Made by a program: the position numbers and the translations under genes. From UBA3206 sp964548855 (GTDB lineage: Bacteria > Bacillota_I > Bacilli_A > Acholeplasmatales > Anaeroplasmataceae), in assembly GCA_964548855.1 (NCBI GenBank), contig CAZJSR010000006.1, positions 1 to 64,000 of the forward strand: DNA of 64,000 nucleotides, in the 5' to 3' direction. The notes under the pieces are model-generated. The model saw nothing but the letters and a program-made list of their open reading frames with translations. It was not told the origin of the DNA and did no database searches. Positions 38,102-47,740 of this stretch are shown in pieces; the stretch's first letter is position 1; each line of letters starts with the position of its first letter.

Positions 38102-38132
38102 AAAAAAAAATATGGTAGATAATCTACCATAT
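38102..38132 (-). terminator. Terminator of the ferredoxin gene
   Basis: Stem ATATGGTAGAT / ATCTACCATAT with a 1-base centre, followed on the - strand by nine T. It separates the ferredoxin gene from cotJAB. Confidence 0.8.
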
Positions 38133-38134
38133 AA

Positions 38135-38305
38135 TTATTCTTCAGAAATAGCTGAAACTGGACATGCAGCTTCACATGCACCACAATCGATACACATATC
38201 TGCATTAACTGAAGCTTTATCTTCTAAAGAGATTGCTTCTACTGGACACTCACCAACGCAAGTTCCACATCCAACACATTCATCTTGATTTACTTTTCTT
38301 GGCAT
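38135..38305 (-). CDS. 2[4Fe-4S] ferredoxin
   Basis: 56 residues beginning MPRKVNQDECVGCGTC. Two cluster motifs CxxCxxCxxxCP are complete: CVGCGTCVGECP (10-21) and CIDCGACEAACP (38-49). This is the clostridial-type low-potential electron carrier, indicating anaerobic metabolism. AAGGAGG precedes the ATG, and a consensus promoter (38331-38359) and its own terminator make it a single-gene unit. Confidence 0.95.
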   Translation of the reverse strand: MPRKVNQDECVGCGTCVGECPVEAISLEDKASVNADMCIDCGACEAACPVSAISEE

Positions 38306-38330
38306 AATAATATCCTCCTTGTTTATTTAT

Positions 38331-38359
38331 ATTATATAAAATTTTGTGTTTATTGTAAA
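38331..38359 (-). promoter_or_regulatory. SigA promoter of the ferredoxin gene
   Basis: Read on the - strand: -35 TTTACA (38359-38354), 17-base spacer, -10 TATAAT (38336-38331), 25 bases before the start codon. Confidence 0.7.
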
Positions 38360-38442
38360 TAATATTAAGATAAAAAGCACTAATTATATTGTATTTAGAG
38401 AAAATATTTAGTAAAATATAAATGTTTAAAGGAGTGAATTTA

Positions 38443-38685
38443 ATGTCTATTTTTACTTTATTAGTAGGATTTAAAATTTGGGAAGGCGTTTTATTAATGA
38501 TATTATGCCTTATTGTAGGTTTAGTCTTAGGCTTTTTTATTTCAAGAAAAGTATTTAAAAATTATCTAAAGAAGAATCCTCCAATTAATGAAAATCAAAT
38601 TAGAGCTATGTTCCAACAAATGGGACGTCCTGCAAGCGAAAAACAAATTAGAGCTGTAATGAAATCAATGGAAGAAAATAGATAA
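38443..38685 (+). CDS. YneF family (UPF0154) membrane protein
   Basis: 80 residues: one N-terminal membrane helix (about 10-32, ILCLIVGLVLGFFISRKVF) and the conserved cytoplasmic tail NPPINENQIRAMFQQMGRPASEKQI. The family is widespread in Bacillota; function unknown. The start is ATG 38443 with AAAGGAG 8 bases before it; the upstream ATG at 38422 precedes that site. Single-gene unit. Confidence 0.9.
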   Translation: MSIFTLLVGFKIWEGVLLMILCLIVGLVLGFFISRKVFKNYLKKNPPINENQIRAMFQQMGRPASEKQIRAVMKSMEENR

Positions 38686-38694
38686 TCATTATGC

Positions 38695-38759
38695 AAAAAA
38701 GACTGTTTAAATACTATATTTTGAAAAAATCAAAATTTGCGTATTTACAGTCTTTTTTT
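38695..38759. terminator. Long bidirectional terminator
   Basis: Outer arms AAAAAAGACTGT and ACAGTCTTTTTTT, an extension AAATAC / GTATTT, and an inner hairpin ATTTTGA / TCAAAAT. It sits between yneF (+) and plsC (-). Confidence 0.8.
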
Positions 38760-39548
38760 CTATTTTTTTATATAATTTTCGATTAACTCTTTTGTAGTGT
38801 CACTTAATTCTTGGGTTGTCATATTTATAACGTCTTCTTTAGAAATAACTTTTATGATATCTAAATATACATTAGTTTTTCTAAATGGGGCTCTTTTTTT
38901 AGCTAATTCAGGATTTTTAATTACTACAATTACCAACGGACATTGTGCCTTTGATGCGATTTTAAATGCACCTGTTTTAAAAGGGAGAAGTGTTGATCCT
39001 TGATTTCTTGTACCTTCTGGATATATTCCCATACATGATTTATTTTCTTTGATTATGTTTGCGGCATTTGATATAGTTATAAGACCTTGTCTTGGATTAT
39101 CTCTATCTAAAGGTAAACAAAAACATTTATGCATTAATTTACCAATGAAAGGTATTTTATATATTTCTTTTTTTGCAACAAAACCTATTTTTTCTTTTCT
39201 AAATGCATACATGGTAAGAAGAGGATCTAATCCACTACGATGATTTCCTACTAATAAAAATTTTTCATCTGGTAGTAATTCTTTATTTTTTATTATAATT
39301 TTAACTCTCATAAATGTTTTAATTATATATAAAACTCTATTTGAAAACCAGCGACCTATAACACTATTTTTTTTACATGGTTTATTAACGTTGATTGTAA
39401 GAGTATATATATAACAAACAATTACAAAAATTAGTAGAATACCTAAAAATAAGGATATGAATACTATTGGTATTAAATAAATTTTTATGATATCTAAAAT
39501 AAATAAAATAATGCTAATTAATAATAAAAATAAAACATATAAAATCAT
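38760..39548 (-). CDS. plsC: 1-acyl-sn-glycerol-3-phosphate acyltransferase
   Basis: 262 residues. Two N-terminal membrane helices (about 1-50) precede the acyltransferase domain with NHRSGLD (102-108, NHx4D) and PEGTR (176-180). It adds the second acyl chain to make phosphatidic acid. GGAGAG precedes the ATG. It lies 29 bases downstream of plsY, so two consecutive steps of phosphatidate synthesis are probably cotranscribed. Confidence 0.9.
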   Translation of the reverse strand: MILYVLFLLLISIILFILDIIKIYLIPIVFISLFLGILLIFVIVCYIYTLTINVNKPCKKNSVIGRWFSNRVLYIIKTFMRVKIIIKNKELLPDEKFLLVGNHRSGLDPLLTMYAFRKEKIGFVAKKEIYKIPFIGKLMHKCFCLPLDRDNPRQGLITISNAANIIKENKSCMGIYPEGTRNQGSTLLPFKTGAFKIASKAQCPLVIVVIKNPELAKKRAPFRKTNVYLDIIKVISKEDVINMTTQELSDTTKELIENYIKK

Positions 39549-39577
39549 AACAAACTCTCCGTTTAATAAAATGATGA

Positions 39578-40282
39578 TTACTTAGCGCAATCATCATTAT
39601 TTTCTTTAACCTTTTTCTTTTTAAAACAATTTTCTGTACCATTTATTAATCGTACAAAATTAGATTTATGTTTAATGATAAGGAATGTAGCAACTATTGA
39701 AAACAAAATACATACTGCAAGTCCAGGATTTCCTAATATGAAACTATTATCTAATCCAAATGCGTAAAGTAACCATCCTGTTACAACAACTGCGACAGCT
39801 GCGAAACTTGAACATAAACATACATATCCAGTCGCAACTAATGTTATACCAAATACTATTAAACAACTAATTGCGGCAAGTGGGCATAAAATAAAAGTTA
39901 CACCAAGAGAAGTAGCAACCCCTTTTCCGCCTTTGAATTTTAAGAAAATTGAGAATGTATGTCCAATGATTGCGGCAAGTCCATAAAATAGATATGGTAT
40001 TTGAGATTCAAATACTCCTAACTTTTCTAAAACATATCTAACTATAAATATTCCAAACATTCCTTTTAATACATCAAAGAAAAAAACTAAGAATCCTACT
40101 TTTTTTCCTAAAACTCTAATACAATTTGTTGTACCTATATTTTTACTACCATGTTCTCTTACATCAATTCCTGTAATCGATTTTCCAATCCATATTCCAA
40201 ATGGAATAGAACCAACAATATAAGATAATAATAAAAATACAATTGTTAATGTCACATTTAGTGCAAAACTAGTTAAAATCAT
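39578..40282 (-). CDS. plsY: Glycerol-3-phosphate acyltransferase PlsY
   Basis: 234 residues, five or more membrane helices. The three family motifs are present: SIPFGIWIGK, the REHGSKNIGTTN block, and FKGGKGVATSLGV. It uses acyl-phosphate from PlsX to acylate glycerol-3-phosphate. The C-terminus has a Lys-rich extension (CFKKKKVKENNDD). GAGG lies upstream of the ATG. It is divergent from parE, as plsY is from parE in many Bacillota. Confidence 0.94.
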   Translation of the reverse strand: MILTSFALNVTLTIVFLLLSYIVGSIPFGIWIGKSITGIDVREHGSKNIGTTNCIRVLGKKVGFLVFFFDVLKGMFGIFIVRYVLEKLGVFESQIPYLFYGLAAIIGHTFSIFLKFKGGKGVATSLGVTFILCPLAAISCLIVFGITLVATGYVCLCSSFAAVAVVVTGWLLYAFGLDNSFILGNPGLAVCILFSIVATFLIIKHKSNFVRLINGTENCFKKKKVKENNDDCAK

Positions 40283-40494
40283 ATATAAAACCTCTTTTTT
40301 ATTACTATTTAATTATACTAAAAAAATAAAATTTATCAATTGATTTATTATATGGAATTACAAAGTTTCGATTTAATTTACATATTTTACCATAATGTAG
40401 GTTAATTTTATTATTTAGGACTAATTAAATTAAGCTTTAATAATGAATTTTTTTATTTTTTATTTTTTAAAAAAATAGATAATATTGTTATAAA

Positions 40495-40524
40495 TTGAAA
40501 AATATGATAATATCAAATTATATA
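40495..40524 (+). promoter_or_regulatory. Probable promoter of parE-parC
   Basis: TTGAAA (40495-40500), 17 bases, TTATAT (40518-40523), 27 bases before the start codon. The rest of the 268-base plsY-parE gap is nearly pure A/T with no gene. Confidence 0.4.
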
Positions 40525-40550
40525 TTTTAAAATAATAAGGGTGTGTAAAA

Positions 40551-42461
40551 ATGGCAAATTATGATGATAGTTCCATACAAATACTAGAAGGCCTTGATGC
40601 TGTACGTAAAAGACCAGGAATGTACATTGGTTCAACAGATTCAAGAGGACTTCATCACTTAGTATGGGAAATAGTTGATAATGCTATAGATGAAGCATTA
40701 GCTGGATATGGGAAAGAAATTTCTATAACAATCAATAAAGATAATTCTATTACAGTTGTAGATAATGGTCGTGGTGTTCCATGTGGAAAACATTCAAGTG
40801 GAAAGAATACTATGGAAGTTATTTATACTATACTTCATGCTGGTGGTAAATTTACTGCAGAAGGTGGATATAAAACATCTGGTGGTTTACATGGAGTTGG
40901 TGGTAGTGTTGTTAATGCATTAAGTTCTTATATGGAGATAAAATCTTTTAGAGAAGGAAAAATCCATCAAATTGAATTTAAAGATGGAGGTAAAAAAATC
41001 CATGATATGCAAATCATTGGAGATACAAGAAAAACAGGTACTACTATTACTTTTAAACCAGATGCGAAAATATTCTCAACAACTTTATATAATTATGAAA
41101 CAATTAAAGAACGTATAAGAGAATCAGCTTTTTTAATTAAAGGATTAAAAATGATTTTAATAGATTTAAGAAGTGGTAAAAAAGAAGAATTCTATTATGA
41201 AAATGGAATTAGTGAGTATGTTACTTTCTTAAATTCAAATAAACATCCATCTTATAACGTAGGATATTTCCAAGGAATAGATGGTAAGATTTCTGTTGAA
41301 GTTGCGATGCAATGGATTGATGAATATGATGAATCATTAATTTCGTTTGTTAACAATGTAAGAACACGTGATGGTGGTACACATGAAGTAGGATTTAAAA
41401 CTGCTGTTACAAAGGCTTTTAATGATTATGCAAGAAAATATGGTCTAATAAAAGATAAAGATCCTAATTTAGAGGGTGCAGATTTAAGATGTTCTTTAAC
41501 TGCAGTTGTTAGTGTGCGTATTGAAGAGTCTATTCTTGAGTTTGAAGGACAAACAAAAGGTAAATTAGGTACTCCTCAGGCTAAGGTTAGTGTAGATAGC
41601 GTTTTATATGAAAAATTATCATTCTATTTACTTGAAAATAAACAATTAGCGGAAATGGTAATAAAAAAAGCGTTATTAAATTATAATGCACGTGAGGCTG
41701 CAAGAAAAGCACGTAAAGATGCGTTAGAAGTTAAGAAAGATAAAAAGGAAATTAATTTAAGTGGGAAACTTGCAGCAGCTCAAAGTAAAAATAAAGACAA
41801 AAATGAATTATTTTTAGTCGAAGGAGATTCTGCGGGTGGTTCTGCAAAAAATGGTAGAGATAGAAAATTCCAAGCTATCTTACCTCTTCGTGGAAAGGTT
41901 TTAAATACCGAAAAGAAGAGTAGTGAAGTTGCACTGCAAAATCAAGAACTTGCGACGATGATTTATACAATTGGAGCTGAATACGGGGATAAATTTGATA
42001 TAAAGAAATGTAATTACAAGAAAATTGTAATTATGACCGATGCGGATGATGACGGAGCGCATATTCAAGTTTTATTATTAACTTTCTTCTTTAGATATAT
42101 GAAACCTTTAATCGAAAATGGTAGAGTATTTATTGCTCGTCCACCTTTATTTAAAATTACTAAACGTGGTAAACGAGAAGAAATTATATATGCTTGGACA
42201 AATGAAGAATTGGCGAAAATTACTAAAGGTTCTTCAAATTATACTGTCCAAAGATTTAAAGGACTTGGTGAAATGTCTGCAGAACAATTATGGGATACAA
42301 CTATGAATCCTCAAACAAGAAGCTTAATTCAAGTTGGTATTGAAGATTTAAATGATGCTGAAAGTCAAATAGAAATTCTAATGGGTGATGATGCCGCAAG
42401 ACGTCGTAATTGGCTTGAAAATCACGTATCATTTACATTAGAAGAAGATACAGAAGAATAG
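40551..42461 (+). CDS. parE: DNA topoisomerase IV subunit B
   Basis: 636 residues, type IIA ATPase subunit. GHKL ATP site: WEIVDNAIDEAL, VVDNGRGVPC, GGLHGVGGSVVNAL; Toprim EGDSAGGSAKNGRDR and TDADDDGAH; C-terminal QRFKGLGEMSAEQLW. VLHAGGKF-type wording and pairing with parC next to plsY support ParE over GyrB. It decatenates daughter chromosomes. It is followed 10 bases later by parC. Confidence 0.93.
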   Translation: MANYDDSSIQILEGLDAVRKRPGMYIGSTDSRGLHHLVWEIVDNAIDEALAGYGKEISITINKDNSITVVDNGRGVPCGKHSSGKNTMEVIYTILHAGGKFTAEGGYKTSGGLHGVGGSVVNALSSYMEIKSFREGKIHQIEFKDGGKKIHDMQIIGDTRKTGTTITFKPDAKIFSTTLYNYETIKERIRESAFLIKGLKMILIDLRSGKKEEFYYENGISEYVTFLNSNKHPSYNVGYFQGIDGKISVEVAMQWIDEYDESLISFVNNVRTRDGGTHEVGFKTAVTKAFNDYARKYGLIKDKDPNLEGADLRCSLTAVVSVRIEESILEFEGQTKGKLGTPQAKVSVDSVLYEKLSFYLLENKQLAEMVIKKALLNYNAREAARKARKDALEVKKDKKEINLSGKLAAAQSKNKDKNELFLVEGDSAGGSAKNGRDRKFQAILPLRGKVLNTEKKSSEVALQNQELATMIYTIGAEYGDKFDIKKCNYKKIVIMTDADDDGAHIQVLLLTFFFRYMKPLIENGRVFIARPPLFKITKRGKREEIIYAWTNEELAKITKGSSNYTVQRFKGLGEMSAEQLWDTTMNPQTRSLIQVGIEDLNDAESQIEILMGDDAARRRNWLENHVSFTLEEDTEE

Positions 42462-42471
42462 GAGGTAAATT

Positions 42472-45219
42472 ATGGCAATTAAAGATAAATTAGATGATTA
42501 CATAAATGAAACCTTCGAATATGAAAAACTTGAAGATGTCATTGGTGATAGATTTGGAAGATATTCTAAATATATAATTCAAGATAGAGCTATACCTGAT
42601 GTTAGAGATGGTCTTAAACCGGTGCAAAGACGTATTTTATATGGTATGAATAAAATGGGAATTACTTCTAATTCTCCATATAAAAAATCTGCTAGAATAG
42701 TTGGAGAAGTAATGGGTAAATATCACCCACATGGTGACTCTTCTATTTATGATGCGATGGTTCATTTAAGTCAGGATTGGAAAATGGGAGTTACTTTGAT
42801 TGACATGCATGGTAATAATGGTTCAATCGATGGTGATGGAGCTGCGGCAATGCGTTATACTGAAGCGCGTATGAGTAAAAATGCTGACTATCTTTTAAAA
42901 GATATTGAGAAAAATACTGTTCCATTTGTTCCAAATTTTGATGAAGAGGAAGAAGAACCTACAGTTTTACCAGGATTATTCCCAAATTTACTTGTTAATG
43001 GTGCGATGGGTATTTCATCAGGATTTGCAACGTATATTCCTACGCATAACCTAACTGAGGTAATAAATGCGACATTAGCTAAGATTGATAATCCTAATAT
43101 GACACTAGATGATTTACTTAAAATTATGCCAGGTCCTGACTTTCCAACAGGGGGTATTGTAGAAGGTCTAGATGGTATAAGAGAAGCGTTTAATACTGGT
43201 AGTGGTTCTGTAATTGTTAGATGTAAATATACATTTGAAGAAATGTCAAAAGAACAACAAAGAATTGCGATATCAGAAATTCCTTATGATACTAATAAAG
43301 CGAAAATAGTTGAAAGAATCGATCAAATGAGAATTGATCATAAGGTTGAGGACATATTAGAAGTTAGAGATGAATCAGACCGTACTGGATTAAGAATCGC
43401 AATTGACTTAAAAAAAGGTGCAAATGCTCAAGCTATTATGAATTATTTACTTAAAAATACTGATTTACAAGTCAATTTAAAGTACAATATGGTAGTTATT
43501 CATAATAGGAGACCTGTAAGACTTGGTGTTTTAAAAGTACTTGAAGCTTATATTGATCATCAAAAAGAAGTATTTACAAACAAAACACAATATGAACTTG
43601 CGAAGGCTTCAAAAAGAATTCATATTGTCGAAGGTTTAATGAAAATGGTTTCTATTCTAGATGAAGTTATTCAAACAATTAGAGCCAGTTTAAATAAAAG
43701 TGATGCTAAAAATAATTTAATTAATAAATTTGGGTTTACAGAAGAACAATCTGAAGCAATTGTTGTAATGCAATTATATAAATTAACAAATACTGATGTT
43801 ACACAACTTCATGAAGAATTTAATACTCTTACTAATAATATAAATACCTATAACAAGATTCTTGGAAGTGAAAAAGAATTATTAAAGGTGATAAAAAAAG
43901 CACTAACTGAAATGAGTAAGGTTATTAATCAAGCAAGAAGAACTGATATTCTTGAAGAAGTTAGTGATCTTAAAATTCAAGAAACTGACCTTATTACTAA
44001 AGAACAAGTTATGGTTTGTGTTACAAAAGATGGATATATTAAACGTATCAATCTAAAAGGTTGGGCGCAAAGTAAAAATAACAATCTAAAAGATGGCGAC
44101 GCATTCTTATTTATAGATGAATGTTCAACTCTTGATACTTTATTGTTATTTACAAATAAAGGAAATTATTGTTATCTACCAGTTTATAAAATTGATGAAT
44201 GCAAAACTAAAGATGTTGGAGAATTTATTAATAATATAATTAGTATTACACCAGGAGAAACATTTATCCAATGCTTTAAAATATCTAATTTTAAAGAAAA
44301 TAAAACAATATTATTATGTTGTAAGAATGGTAATATCAAGCAAACTGCTTTAAATCAATTTGAATTAAGCAGATACACAAAAGCTGTGCGTGCGATGAAA
44401 TTAGTTGATAACGATGAATTAGTTTCAGTTGATATTACTGATAATCCACTTGAAATTATTGTATGTACAAAGTATGCTGAAGCATTAAGATGTAGAGCAT
44501 CAGAAGTGTCTTTATATGGTACAGCTGCAAGTGGTGTAAAATCTGTAACATTAAAACCTAAAGATGAAGTTATTCAAGCATTTTATGCAAATAAAAATGA
44601 TGATTTCTTATTGTTAACATCGAAATGTTTTATCAAGAGAATGAAAATTTCTGATCTTGAATTATCTAGAAGAGGTCGTGCGACATCACCTGTTATTAAA
44701 AGAATTAAATCAAATCCTCATATTCTTGTAGATGCGAAGTGCTTAACTCCAAATCAATATAAAGAAAATGTTGATATAAATGTATTATATACAAATGGTA
44801 ATGATACTTTAAAAGCATTTGATTACAAATATAATCAAGGTGAAGCTGGTAAACAAGCATTAAATAGCGAACTAGGGGTTCCTATTAAAATGATTATTGC
44901 CGCACCTAAAGAAAAAGATGCACCTGTTGATGATGATTATTTATTAGATAAAACATCAAATGTGAATATATTTAGTGTAATGGACGAAGATGATGTGCTA
45001 ATAAAGCCTGGAAAGAACACTAAAGATATAATTGCAGACCTAGATGCACTTATTGCTTCTGCAAAAAATGAAGAAGTAATTGAAACTAAGGATTCAATTG
45101 TTAAAAAAAGTAAAACATCTACAGTAGTTAGAAGAAAGCCAAAAATTGATACTAAAAATGGAAATTCAGATATTCCAATAACTCAAATTAATCTATTTGG
45201 AGATGATGATAATGAATAA
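42472..45219 (+). CDS. parC: DNA topoisomerase IV subunit A
   Basis: 915 residues. The cleavage domain has the catalytic Tyr in AAMRYTEARM and the quinolone region HPHGDSSIYDAM with Ser and Asp at the usual resistance positions, so the sequence there looks wild-type. The C-terminal ~400 residues are a beta-propeller (VTKDGYIKRIN, CCKNGNIKQT, TSKCFIKRMKISDLELSRRGRAT), then an acidic/Lys tail. GGAGG precedes the ATG. It is the partner of parE. Confidence 0.94.
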   Translation: MAIKDKLDDYINETFEYEKLEDVIGDRFGRYSKYIIQDRAIPDVRDGLKPVQRRILYGMNKMGITSNSPYKKSARIVGEVMGKYHPHGDSSIYDAMVHLSQDWKMGVTLIDMHGNNGSIDGDGAAAMRYTEARMSKNADYLLKDIEKNTVPFVPNFDEEEEEPTVLPGLFPNLLVNGAMGISSGFATYIPTHNLTEVINATLAKIDNPNMTLDDLLKIMPGPDFPTGGIVEGLDGIREAFNTGSGSVIVRCKYTFEEMSKEQQRIAISEIPYDTNKAKIVERIDQMRIDHKVEDILEVRDESDRTGLRIAIDLKKGANAQAIMNYLLKNTDLQVNLKYNMVVIHNRRPVRLGVLKVLEAYIDHQKEVFTNKTQYELAKASKRIHIVEGLMKMVSILDEVIQTIRASLNKSDAKNNLINKFGFTEEQSEAIVVMQLYKLTNTDVTQLHEEFNTLTNNINTYNKILGSEKELLKVIKKALTEMSKVINQARRTDILEEVSDLKIQETDLITKEQVMVCVTKDGYIKRINLKGWAQSKNNNLKDGDAFLFIDECSTLDTLLLFTNKGNYCYLPVYKIDECKTKDVGEFINNIISITPGETFIQCFKISNFKENKTILLCCKNGNIKQTALNQFELSRYTKAVRAMKLVDNDELVSVDITDNPLEIIVCTKYAEALRCRASEVSLYGTAASGVKSVTLKPKDEVIQAFYANKNDDFLLLTSKCFIKRMKISDLELSRRGRATSPVIKRIKSNPHILVDAKCLTPNQYKENVDINVLYTNGNDTLKAFDYKYNQGEAGKQALNSELGVPIKMIIAAPKEKDAPVDDDYLLDKTSNVNIFSVMDEDDVLIKPGKNTKDIIADLDALIASAKNEEVIETKDSIVKKSKTSTVVRRKPKIDTKNGNSDIPITQINLFGDDDNE

Positions 45220-45454
45220 AAGAAAAATGTATATAATTTTTGAATATATCATTACGGTTGTTATATTAGTATATACTGTTGTGTTTGGAAGTGTTTTGTT
45301 AAAAGATTATATAAAAGATTCACAAACATCTGATTTGGTTGGCACAATCATTCATTATATTATTGCAGTTCTATCAATTGTATCTATTATATTTATGATA
45401 AAAAAGAGCATATATAGATCAAAATTTAATGAAAACTATATAAATAAGAAATAA
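45212..45454 (+). CDS. Small two-helix membrane protein, unknown
   Basis: 80 residues with two hydrophobic helices (about 8-30 and 45-65) and a basic C-terminus. It overlaps the parC stop by 8 bases (ATGAATAA), with GGAG upstream inside parC, so it is translated from the parE-parC message. I do not recognise the family. Confidence 0.65.
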   Translation: MNKRKMYIIFEYIITVVILVYTVVFGSVLLKDYIKDSQTSDLVGTIIHYIIAVLSIVSIIFMIKKSIYRSKFNENYINKK

Positions 45455-45460
45455 TTTAAA

Positions 45461-45508
45461 TCCTCTTAGTTATGTGATTGATTACACATAATTTAAGAGG
45501 TTTTTTTA
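45461..45508 (+). terminator. Terminator of the parE-parC unit
   Basis: CCTCTTA / TTAAGAGG outer stem, ATGTG / CACAT inner stem, seven T. Confidence 0.85.
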
Positions 45509-45779
45509 TTTATAATACGTTTAAAAAGAATTCAAATGTATACTAGTTTGTAAAAACAGATGAAAAGTTGTTTATTATTCCACTTTGTAAGTTAAAGAAA
45601 GAGTTTAAGTGATGTATATAAACACATAACAAAAAAATATTTTCATTGTTGAATTAGTTTCTAAAACTAGCACAATAGTTATATAACGATACATATATTA
45701 GATTTAATAAGTAGTTTTGGTAATCCTTTAGATTTTTAATCAAGGGAATATATTTCAAATACTATCTAGTTTTAAAAAC

Positions 45780-45854
45780 AACTAAATAAAGATTTCTTAT
45801 TTAGTTTTGATGATTATCTATACTAAATAACTTATTTCAAAAATTATTTAGTAT
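45780..45854. repeat. Two tandem hairpins built from ACTAAATAA boxes
   Basis: Hairpin 1: AACTAAATAA / TTATTTAGTT (45780-45806). Hairpin 2: ATACTAAATAA / TTATTTAGTAT (45820-45854). A fifth box (TTATTTAGT) lies at 45888-45896. They fall in the 502-base gap 45509-46010, which has no gene; its only other content is the promoter below and scattered CTAGTTT-type palindromes. Confidence 0.6.
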
Positions 45855-45950
45855 TTCAAAACTCTTGATTCATTTATTTAATCCATATTATTTAGTTTAA
45901 AATACTAGCAACTATTTGAAATATGTATACTTTATTTTAAGAGAATAAAA

Positions 45951-45960
45951 GTGGTATAAT
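45951..45960 (+). promoter_or_regulatory. Extended -10 promoter of the nucleoside kinase gene
   Basis: TATAAT (45955-45960) preceded by TGG, an extended -10; the -35 is weak. It is 50 bases before the start. Confidence 0.45.
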
Positions 45961-46010
45961 TATATCAAAATATAGAATATTAATATATTAGATATAAAGG
46001 AGTGATTTTA

Positions 46011-47657
46011 TTGAAAATTGAAGCATTTAGTTGTGTAAAAACTTTTAATGAACCAAAAAGTTTATTAGAAATTCTAAAAGAATTCAAACCTAATGATTAT
46101 AAAAACTATCTAGGAGCTTATATTGATAATAAACTCTTAGAATTATCCAAAACTATTGAAAAAGACGCTAAAATCGAGTTTTTAGACCTTTCAAATAGAG
46201 ATGCAATGTATATTTATCAAGCAACATTGAGATATTTGTTTGCATATGCAATTAATAAAATATATCCAAAGGGTAGAGTTATATTTAATTATAGTATATC
46301 AAGATCTATATTTTGTCAGCCGGTCATTTCAAAACAACTTGACATAAAAGATGTAGATATCATTGATAAAACGATAAGGGAACTTGTAAAACAAGATTTA
46401 CCAATTAATAAAATGAAGATGGAAACAGAAAAAATTAAAGAAATATATATATCACAAGGATTAAAAACTAAAGCTAACTTATTAAATTACAGGTCTAAAG
46501 AATATATTAATGTATATGAATTAAATGGTTATTATAATTATTTATATAATTATCTTGCACCTACAACAGGATTTATCGCTGATTTTAGGCTACATTTTTA
46601 CTGGCCTGGAATCATTATGCAGTATCCAAGAGCGGAACTAGATGGAAAAATACCAGATTTCGTTAATGAGAAAGTTTTAGGCACATATTTAAAAGATTCG
46701 AATAAATGGGGGAATATTACAGGTGCTTCATACGTTTCAGAATTAAATAATGTAATTAAAAATAATAAATATAAAGAACTTATTAATTTATGTGAAACAA
46801 GACATAACAATATGTTAGCTGATCTAGGAGAAAAGATTGAACGAGATATCGATAATATAAAATTAATAGCTGTTGCAGGTCCTTCGTCAAGTGGTAAAAC
46901 GACATTTACTAACAGGCTAAGAATTGAACTTTTAAGCCGTGGAATAAAGCCTTTAATGATATCCTTAGATAATTATTACTATGATAATCCAAAACCGCCT
47001 TTAAACCCAGATGGAACGCCTGATTGGGAACATATAGAATCATTAAATATCGAGTTATTTAACGAACAAATGTTAAAATTAATTCAAGGAGAAGAAGTAT
47101 CACTTCCAGAATTTGATTTTGCATCTAGAACAGTAAGCTATCGAAATCCTATAAAACTTGAAAAAAATCAACCTATTTTAATTGAAGGAATCCATGCTCT
47201 TAATAAGAGGCTTACACAAACAATACCTGAATCTAATAAATATAATATATATATCGCGCCACATGCTCAACTACATCTAGATAGTCAAACACCAATTTCT
47301 ATGACTGAAATACGGCTTTTAAGACGTTTAGTTAGAGATTATAGAACTCGTAATAGTAAACCTCATCAAACTATCTCTGTATGGCCTTCTGTGCGTCGTG
47401 GTGAATTTAGATGGATCTATCCTTATCAAGAAAATGCTAATTATGTATTTAATAGTGAATTAAACTATGAATTAGCAGTTTTAAAAGAACCTGCATTAGA
47501 AATACTTAGTACAATAAAAAAAGGGGATAAAGAATATCCTATGGCGAATAAACTTATTACTATGCTTAAGTATATTGAATCGATTCCTGAAAAATGGGTT
47601 CCATGTAATTCTATATTAAGGGAATTTGTTGGTGGAAGTATATTTTATGATGAATAA
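46011..47657 (+). CDS. Nucleoside (uridine) kinase with ThrRS-like N-terminal domains
   Basis: 548 residues. The N-terminal ~270 residues resemble the TGS/editing-like region shared with threonyl-tRNA synthetase (GAYIDNKLLELS..., RLHFYWPGIIMQYP). The C-terminal half is a uridine-kinase P-loop domain: GPSSSGKTTF (about 291-300), LDNYYYD, EGIHALN, RRLVRDYR. Such fusions occur in Bacillota and Bacteroidota and phosphorylate pyrimidine nucleosides; the role of the N-terminal part is unknown. The start is TTG 46011 after AAAGGAG, not the GTG at 46002, which overlaps that site. Confidence 0.85.
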   Translation: MKIEAFSCVKTFNEPKSLLEILKEFKPNDYKNYLGAYIDNKLLELSKTIEKDAKIEFLDLSNRDAMYIYQATLRYLFAYAINKIYPKGRVIFNYSISRSIFCQPVISKQLDIKDVDIIDKTIRELVKQDLPINKMKMETEKIKEIYISQGLKTKANLLNYRSKEYINVYELNGYYNYLYNYLAPTTGFIADFRLHFYWPGIIMQYPRAELDGKIPDFVNEKVLGTYLKDSNKWGNITGASYVSELNNVIKNNKYKELINLCETRHNNMLADLGEKIERDIDNIKLIAVAGPSSSGKTTFTNRLRIELLSRGIKPLMISLDNYYYDNPKPPLNPDGTPDWEHIESLNIELFNEQMLKLIQGEEVSLPEFDFASRTVSYRNPIKLEKNQPILIEGIHALNKRLTQTIPESNKYNIYIAPHAQLHLDSQTPISMTEIRLLRRLVRDYRTRNSKPHQTISVWPSVRRGEFRWIYPYQENANYVFNSELNYELAVLKEPALEILSTIKKGDKEYPMANKLITMLKYIESIPEKWVPCNSILREFVGGSIFYDE

Positions 47658-47661
47658 TGGT

Positions 47662-47697
47662 AAAAAAGGCAATTTTAATTGCCTTTTTATTTTTTTT
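47662..47697 (+). terminator. Terminator after the nucleoside kinase gene
   Basis: 12-bp stem AAAAAGGCAATT / AATTGCCTTTTT with a 2-base loop and a further T-run. Confidence 0.8.
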
Positions 47698-47740
47698 AAA
47701 TTATAATTATTGTATGAAAAGAGCGGAGGTGAATTATATT

